The notes under the pieces were generated by a model. The model saw only the letters and a program-made list of their open reading frames with translations. It did no database searches and was not told the origin of the DNA. DNA of 18,464 nucleotides, from contig URJY01000037.1 in NCBI GenBank assembly GCA_900548275.1, forward strand, positions 1 to 18,464. The letters are read 5' to 3'. This DNA is from an uncultured Opitutales bacterium. Lineage in GTDB: Bacteria; Verrucomicrobiota; Verrucomicrobiia; Opitutales; Intestinicryptomonadaceae. Below, one piece after another: positions 14,227 to 18,464 of the stretch. Positions within the stretch are counted from its first letter, which is position 1. Each line of letters begins with the position of its first letter. The translations under genes and the position numbers were made by a program.

Positions 14227-15528
14227 TTAGCTCAGTTTGTATTCCCCGGGGAGCGGGATGGGGTCGATGTCGTGCACGCCGAACTTCCATTCCTTCGGAG
14301 CGAGCGACAGTTGCGACTTCTGCTTAATCCATCCGTATTTGAAGTTCGTGCCCGAGTAGCAGCTTTCACGTCCGGCAATCGCCATCAATGTCGAGTCTAC
14401 CATTTCGCGAAGCATATTGATTTTCTTGTTGTTCAATACGCTGTCGATGAGAACCCTGTGTTCTTCGATGAGCGCGTGCGGCAGACCCTTCGGAGCTTCC
14501 CACGGCTTTGCGCCCGTAATGCGCTGCATATTGTTTTCGTTCGTTTCGAGGACACCTTTTGTGCCGACAAATCTTTCCAGCACATAGTCTTTCGATTTCT
14601 GCTCGCGGCGGCTGTAGCTTGCGCAGTGCAGACCGTTGCCGAAGTCGAAATCAACACCGAAGTGGCTGAATCTGTCGCCGTACTGCGGATAGGGAATGTC
14701 CCAACGTCTGCCGCCAAGCCCGTTGACTTCGACGGGGTCTTTGCCCAGTGCCCAACGAACCACGTCGAGGTTGTGGACGTGCTGTTCCACGTAGCAGTCG
14801 CCCGAAGCCCAACGGAATATGAACCAGTTGCGGATTTGGTATTCAATCTGCATGGGGTCGGGATTTTGCAGGCGCAGCTTGCCGCCGTCTTGGACGAAGA
14901 AGCGCGAGTTGAGCCAGTACGCCTGAACCGAGACGATTTCGCCGATTTGTCCGTCCTGCAGTCGTTTGATTGCCTCCATATAACCGGGGTGGAATCTGCG
15001 CTGTACTCCGGGGATGATTGTAAGACCTTTCTTGTCGGCGAGATCGGCGATTTCGAAAAGTTCGCGAGCCTGTACGGGGTCGACGCACGCGGGCTTTTCG
15101 ACAAAGATGTGCTTGCCCGCTTCGACCGCCGCGCGCAGGTGCAGGGGACGGAAAACCGGTGGCGTTGCGTTGATTACAACGTCTACATCGGCTTGGTCGA
15201 TGAGCTGCTTGTATGCGTCCCAGCCGGCGTATTGGCGGCTTTCGGGGATGTCGAAATTGCCCTTGCACGAATCGAATTTCGCCTGATACATTGCGAATTT
15301 GTCCATTGCCAACTTGAGTCTGTCGGGGAACAGGTCCGCGATTGCAACGAGCTTTACCGAGCCTTTTGCCGCATCCATCATATTCTTTACCGCGCCCAAG
15401 CCTCTGCCCGAGCAGCCGATAAGCCCCACTCTAAGTTGCGCTCTGTTGCCTTCCGCCCACGCGAAACGGGGCAGGGTAGCCGCCGCGCCGATAACCGCCG
15501 TCGATTTAATTGCTTCTCTTCTGTCCAT
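14227..15528 (-). CDS. Gfo/Idh/MocA-family oxidoreductase with Tat signal
   Basis: An NAD(P)-dependent sugar or polyol oxidoreductase of 433 residues. Visible: a twin-arginine leader MDRREAIKSTAV with a hydrophobic stretch ending AWA (25) before the mature domain, the nucleotide-binding strand VGLIGCSGRG (34-43), and EKPA (144-147) carrying the conserved lysine of the family active site. The C-terminal alpha/beta domain follows. ATG 15528 was chosen over an upstream in-frame start because it gives the Tat leader directly and has AAGGA five bases upstream. It lies 43 bases after the isomerase-like gene and is probably co-transcribed with it. Folded export with bound cofactor is known for Zymomonas glucose-fructose oxidoreductase; the same is inferred here. 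The substrate is unknown. Confidence 0.88.
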   Translation of the reverse strand: MDRREAIKSTAVIGAAATLPRFAWAEGNRAQLRVGLIGCSGRGLGAVKNMMDAAKGSVKLVAIADLFPDRLKLAMDKFAMYQAKFDSCKGNFDIPESRQYAGWDAYKQLIDQADVDVVINATPPVFRPLHLRAAVEAGKHIFVEKPACVDPVQARELFEIADLADKKGLTIIPGVQRRFHPGYMEAIKRLQDGQIGEIVSVQAYWLNSRFFVQDGGKLRLQNPDPMQIEYQIRNWFIFRWASGDCYVEQHVHNLDVVRWALGKDPVEVNGLGGRRWDIPYPQYGDRFSHFGVDFDFGNGLHCASYSRREQKSKDYVLERFVGTKGVLETNENNMQRITGAKPWEAPKGLPHALIEEHRVLIDSVLNNKKINMLREMVDSTLMAIAGRESCYSGTNFKYGWIKQKSQLSLAPKEWKFGVHDIDPIPLPGEYKLS

Positions 15529-15571
15529 AATTTTCCTTGTATATAATAGTAGTTGATTTTGAGTTTGAAAT

Positions 15572-16576
15572 TTACGCCACGACCGAATCGATGTCGCGGT
15601 AGATCTGCAAAAGCTTTCGGTCGCCCTCAAGCGATTTGTCGGTTTGACCGTGTTCCAAGCCGATGAAGCCGCGGTAGCCCTTGTCCCAAATTTTCTTGAG
15701 AACTTTCTTGAAGTCGATGTTCCCCGTCGTGGGTTCGTTACGGCCGGGCGCGTCCGCCATGTGGAACGACTCGATGCACTTCCAGATTTCGGGGTCGTCG
15801 AGCGCGTTGAGGTTGCCGACCTGCATTTGTTCGTGGAAGATGTCGAAGAGCAGGCGGCAGTGCGGATTGTTTACGTCGCGCACGATTTTCGCGCCGAGGG
15901 CGGCTCTGTCGATATACAAATCGGGATGGCTCGTCGTGTTGAGCGGCTCGATTTCCATCGTGAAACCGTAACGTTTGCAGTAGTCGGCGCAGAACGCCAT
16001 ATTTTCGACAGTGTTTTCGTACTGCTTTTCGGGCGAAAGCTCTTTGTCTACCGTACCCGCGCCTATGATGAACTGCCTGCTTCCGAGGCGTTCCATCACG
16101 CCGAAAGTGTTGTCCATCTGGTTTGCGAGGTGTTGGCGGAGGGCTTTTTTGTCGCGGATAACCTTGTCCTTTACGGGGACTTGGTTTGCGGTCATCACGG
16201 GGAAGTCCTTGTTGTTCATCGAGCTTACGCAGCCCATCTCAAGACCGACTTCCTTGGCATACGCGCCGAGAGCGCGTTGCAGGTTCATTTCCTCCTGCTT
16301 GTAGATTTTGTCGGGGTTTACGAATACGACGCCCTCCACAGCCCAGAAGCCGTTTTCCGACAGCCACTTGAAGCGTTTGAACGGGTCTTTGCCGCACGAG
16401 GCTCTGAAAAGTCCGCGCGGGGCGAACTTCATTTTGAATTTCTTTGAGCCGCAGTTCTTTGCGTCCGACTTTGTGCAGTTCGAAGACGTCGCGCAGCCGA
16501 CGAGCATTCCCGAAGTAAGGAGCGCGCCGCCCGCAAAAGAAAGCCCCATAAATTTTCTTCTCGATAGATTTTCCAT
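15572..16576 (-). CDS. Hydroxypyruvate isomerase-like TIM-barrel protein, predicted Tat lipoprotein
   Basis: A sugar-isomerase/epimerase-like (AP endonuclease 2 superfamily) TIM barrel of 334 residues. It starts with the Tat motif SRRKFMG (5-11) and a lipobox LVGC (Cys28), so it is predicted to be exported folded and lipid-anchored. Candidate metal and catalytic residues are Glu210 (EIEPLN), Asp245 (LLFDIFHEQ), His272 and Glu308 (GLEHG). The segment HMADAPGRNEPTTGNIDF (272-289) closely follows the Hyi-type motif. The true substrate is probably a keto-sugar rather than hydroxypyruvate, inferred from the export signal and the partner oxidoreductase. It is the first gene of the two-gene unit. 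No Shine-Dalgarno precedes the ATG. A palindromic operator candidate lies 90 bases upstream. Confidence 0.86.
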   Translation of the reverse strand: MENLSRRKFMGLSFAGGALLTSGMLVGCATSSNCTKSDAKNCGSKKFKMKFAPRGLFRASCGKDPFKRFKWLSENGFWAVEGVVFVNPDKIYKQEEMNLQRALGAYAKEVGLEMGCVSSMNNKDFPVMTANQVPVKDKVIRDKKALRQHLANQMDNTFGVMERLGSRQFIIGAGTVDKELSPEKQYENTVENMAFCADYCKRYGFTMEIEPLNTTSHPDLYIDRAALGAKIVRDVNNPHCRLLFDIFHEQMQVGNLNALDDPEIWKCIESFHMADAPGRNEPTTGNIDFKKVLKKIWDKGYRGFIGLEHGQTDKSLEGDRKLLQIYRDIDSVVA

Positions 16577-16665
16577 AATAATAGTGCAATAGATTTTTGT
16601 TTTGCCTGCGGGGAAAACCTGCGTCGCCCGCCTAAAAATCGGAACGAGCCAAACTCATAATTTCC

Positions 16666-16679
16666 CTCAAACGTTTGAG
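16666..16679. promoter_or_regulatory. Perfect 14-bp palindrome CTCAAACGTTTGAG, LacI-style operator candidate
   Basis: CTCAAACGTTTGAG is a perfect dyad with a central CG, the shape typical of LacI/GalR-family operators such as those with an AAACGTTT core. It lies 90 bases upstream of the isomerase-like start and just downstream of a possible minus-strand TTGACT box, so it could control the exported sugar-enzyme operon. No regulator gene is in the window. Confidence 0.5.
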
Positions 16680-16787
16680 AGAGTGGCAAGCTTTTGAATT
16701 TCAGTCAACAAAATTCCGAAGCTTTGTCGAAAAAAGTTTTCTTTTGTTGCGCAAACTTATTTGTCTTAACTTATGCGGGTTTACATC

Positions 16788-16806
16788 GTATTGCAAATAC
16801 TACTGT
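16788..16806. promoter_or_regulatory. Left copy of a perfect 19-bp inverted repeat pair
   Basis: GTATTGCAAATACTACTGT is the exact reverse complement of 16948-16966. It lies 212 bases upstream of the isomerase-like gene and is read in the opposite orientation to the right copy. It keeps only part of the internal dyad seen in the right copy. Confidence 0.55.
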
Positions 16807-16947
16807 CAAGCGTTTTTTCCATAACTTTGTGAAACTTAGGACACAAACAGCCCTCAAAAAATCGCAAAAATTCCGTGTTCCGCAGAATATCAACGAGACC
16901 CGCCGCCGCAACCCTCCAAAGATATGCGTATTACAATTCCGCACATA

Positions 16948-16969
16948 ACAGTAGTATTTGCAATACTAC
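16948..16969. promoter_or_regulatory. Right copy of the 19-bp inverted repeat, itself a dyad; operator candidate
   Basis: ACAGTAGTATTTGCAATAC (16948-16966) is the exact reverse complement of the left copy. Bases 16951-16969, GTAGTATTTGCAATACTAC, also form a perfect 8-bp dyad around TGC. It ends 28 bases before the ATG of the PEP-CTERM protein, a position expected for an operator or activator site. Confidence 0.6.
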
Positions 16970-16997
16970 CATCTGAACTCGGAATATCTTGGTACTT

Positions 16998-18464
16998 ATG
17001 AAAAAATCTGCACTATTCTTACTTTCCGCATTGGGCGCGTCCGCGCTGTTTGCGGGCACATCAACGGAAGTCGTCGGCGGTATCAGCGGCAAGCGCGTAT
17101 CGATTCCCTCGGGCGATTACGACGTTATCCTGAAGCCGAATGCCGACACCCCCTCGCAGGCGTACTTTGCAACCAATTCGTCCGGCAAGTTGGTCACAAT
17201 AAACTCGCTTACAACCGAAGGCACGCCCGACCTCTGGGACATCGCCTACGGCTTGACCATCGACGTGAAAAATTCGTCGTCGGATGTCATAGAGAACGTG
17301 CTCGTCAACAACGGTAAAATGCAGTGGCGCATCAACGGCGTAACTTTCAAAAATTCGCTCGGCAATTCCGCGACCGCCAAGATAAACTTGGGTGAAGAGT
17401 TCAGGCTTGTACACAACAACGGCGCGCAGTCCACTTGGTTGGCTTTCTCGATGAACGCCAATGTGGAGGGTACTTATCTGAATTCCGTCGGCTACGCGAG
17501 AACGGGTTTGAAGGCGGACAACGGCTCGACCATCAACTGGAATGTCGCACGCTCGCGTTTCGCGCAACTGAATTCGGGCGTTTATGTAAGCGGCAACTCA
17601 ACGTTCAACAATACGGGGACGATGGAATTCGGCGCAAACACGCGTCTCGATGTGGAAGCGGGTTCGACATTCAATACGATGGTTGCCTCCACTTTTGCTT
17701 CGGGCAGCCAGTTGAATGTGGCGGGCAACTACAACTATACGGGAACATCGTCTGTCACTTTCGGCGGAGATGTGAATGTTTCGGGTTCGTTTGTCGCGAA
17801 AAACTTGGATGTAAAGCTCGGCACGAACGGGCGCATAACATTTAACGGCGCGACAACGTTTGCCGCGGGCTCTTCGGGCGACTTTATCGGCGCGATGGTT
17901 ATCGGCAAAACTCTTACGGTTGAATCGGGCAGCAACGGGATTATTCTTCGCGACCTCGACACAACCTACAGGGGCAGAATAATGCTCAATTATGGCGCGG
18001 AACTTACCCTTGGCAAAGAGAATGCTTTTAAACGTATAACTTCGGCGGGAAAAGAGAGTAACGTAAATCTTTTGATTATGTCGAAGAATACAAAGATTAT
18101 CCTAAACGCTTCGAACAAGTTCGACCAGCTTTTCTTCAGCGGTACGAACAATTCCGTAGATGTAGTGCTTGACGATTTCTCCACGCTCCTATTTCAGGGA
18201 ATGTCCTCGACATCCGAAACGGGTAATTATCTGAATATATCTAACTTCGAAGACAATAGAATATTCTTCATCGACAAGGGGTTCGCCGAAAAACGGCTGA
18301 CTATTTCCGCTACGACCAAAGACGGCAAGACGTTGACAACGGAAGAGTTCGAGTTCGTGGCAGGTCAGTACGCCGAAGGCATAAACGGCTACTGGTTGAA
18401 CGCGGTAGCAGTTCCCGAACCGTCCACTTATGCTATGATTTTCGGCGCGATTGCGTTGGGCTTT
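16998..18464 (+). CDS. Secreted PEP-CTERM protein, 3' end cut by the window edge
   Basis: An open frame of 489 codons runs to the last base without a stop. It starts with a signal peptide MKKSALFLLSALGASALFAG (cleavage probably after Ala19). A long Ser/Thr/Asn/Gly-rich body follows, with repeated short hydrophobic strands (for example LDVEAGSTFNTM, LTVESGSNG, AELTLG), resembling the beta-helix passenger regions of autotransporter-like proteins. It ends in VPEPSTYAMIFGAIALGF (472-489), the PEP motif and the start of the transmembrane anchor. PEP-CTERM tails are recognised by exosortase and mark exported surface proteins. Only the last few residues and the basic tail should be missing. No enzyme domain is recognised; a role in surface structure or adhesion is a guess. 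No strong Shine-Dalgarno is seen. Confidence 0.85.
   Translation, partial: MKKSALFLLSALGASALFAGTSTEVVGGISGKRVSIPSGDYDVILKPNADTPSQAYFATNSSGKLVTINSLTTEGTPDLWDIAYGLTIDVKNSSSDVIENVLVNNGKMQWRINGVTFKNSLGNSATAKINLGEEFRLVHNNGAQSTWLAFSMNANVEGTYLNSVGYARTGLKADNGSTINWNVARSRFAQLNSGVYVSGNSTFNNTGTMEFGANTRLDVEAGSTFNTMVASTFASGSQLNVAGNYNYTGTSSVTFGGDVNVSGSFVAKNLDVKLGTNGRITFNGATTFAAGSSGDFIGAMVIGKTLTVESGSNGIILRDLDTTYRGRIMLNYGAELTLGKENAFKRITSAGKESNVNLLIMSKNTKIILNASNKFDQLFFSGTNNSVDVVLDDFSTLLFQGMSSTSETGNYLNISNFEDNRIFFIDKGFAEKRLTISATTKDGKTLTTEEFEFVAGQYAEGINGYWLNAVAVPEPSTYAMIFGAIALGF

Larger units (their letters stand above)
16577..16997. other. AT-rich divergent regulatory region
   Basis: No convincing gene lies in these 421 bases, which separate the minus-strand isomerase-like gene from the plus-strand PEP-CTERM gene. 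The region holds a perfect 14-bp palindrome (16666-16679) and a perfect 19-bp inverted repeat pair (16788-16806 and 16948-16966). I could not place a confident promoter. TTGACT on the minus strand (16708-16703) is a fair -35 but has only a poor -10 at the right spacing. Confidence 0.65.

Noticed and set aside
14119..15546. A 475-codon plus-strand open frame antisense to the Gfo/Idh gene
   Set aside because: It mirrors a clear oxidoreductase with a Tat leader and EKP motif, and it starts inside the fic/Gfo terminator region. Composition is typical of an antisense shadow.
16694..16948. An 84-codon plus-strand open frame in the divergent intergenic region
   Set aside because: No ribosome-binding site, AT-rich composition unlike neighbouring genes, no domain, and it runs across the left copy of the inverted repeat.
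16788..16966. Small insertion element or MITE bounded by the 19-bp inverted repeats
   Set aside because: No flanking target-site duplication: bases just outside the two arms do not match, and the internal 141 bases encode nothing. An operator or inversion pair is a better reading, though a MITE is not fully excluded.
17061..17567. A 168-codon minus-strand open frame within the PEP-CTERM gene
   Set aside because: The plus-strand frame is open for 489 codons with signal peptide and PEP-CTERM tail, which explains this region.

Overview
The window looks like a chromosomal piece of a menaquinone-using, Gram-negative bacterium of the PVC group, most likely Verrucomicrobiota (Opitutae-like). This is an inference from gene content: Tat-targeted Gfo/Idh and sugar-isomerase-like proteins, a lipoprotein GH35 beta-galactosidase, a Lol lipoprotein-release system, menG and dapA/dapB, plus a secreted beta-strand-rich protein ending in a PEP-CTERM anchor. 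No 16S gene is present, so the taxonomy is tentative. The DNA is GC-rich, apart from two AT-rich intergenic regions around 12.6-13.0 kb and 16.6-17.0 kb.

Layout, left to right. Positions 1-363 are non-coding and packed with short hairpins. Positions 364-5199 hold a minus-strand housekeeping operon transcribed ruvA, mrp, clpX-like, ubiE/menG, rluA, with gaps or overlaps of only a few bases at most junctions. Positions 5422-7031 hold dapA-dapB (minus), overlapping by one base; their product pathway is diaminopimelate/lysine. A strong intrinsic terminator at 7092-7118 closes the minus-strand GH35 lipoprotein gene (7134-9050). Positions 9175-12601 hold a minus-strand operon of lysS, a LolC/E-type permease and a LolD-type ATPase. 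The ATPase start is nested in the end of the permease gene.

The gap between lysS and the divergent fic gene (12602-12999) contains the most unusual structure in the window: four 71-bp tandem units, each carrying an inverted repeat in the same register. The last unit has two compensatory base-pair changes, so the fold or dyad itself appears to be conserved. The array runs directly into a likely promoter for a Fic-domain protein (13000-14109).

Convergent to fic is a two-gene minus-strand unit (16576 to 14227): a Tat lipoprotein resembling hydroxypyruvate isomerase, followed by a Tat-targeted Gfo/Idh/MocA oxidoreductase. Together they suggest oxidation and isomerisation of sugars outside the cytoplasm. 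The divergent region 16577-16997 carries a perfect 14-bp LacI-style palindrome near the isomerase-like gene. It also carries a perfect 19-bp inverted repeat pair, one copy of which lies just upstream of the PEP-CTERM surface protein that runs off the right edge.
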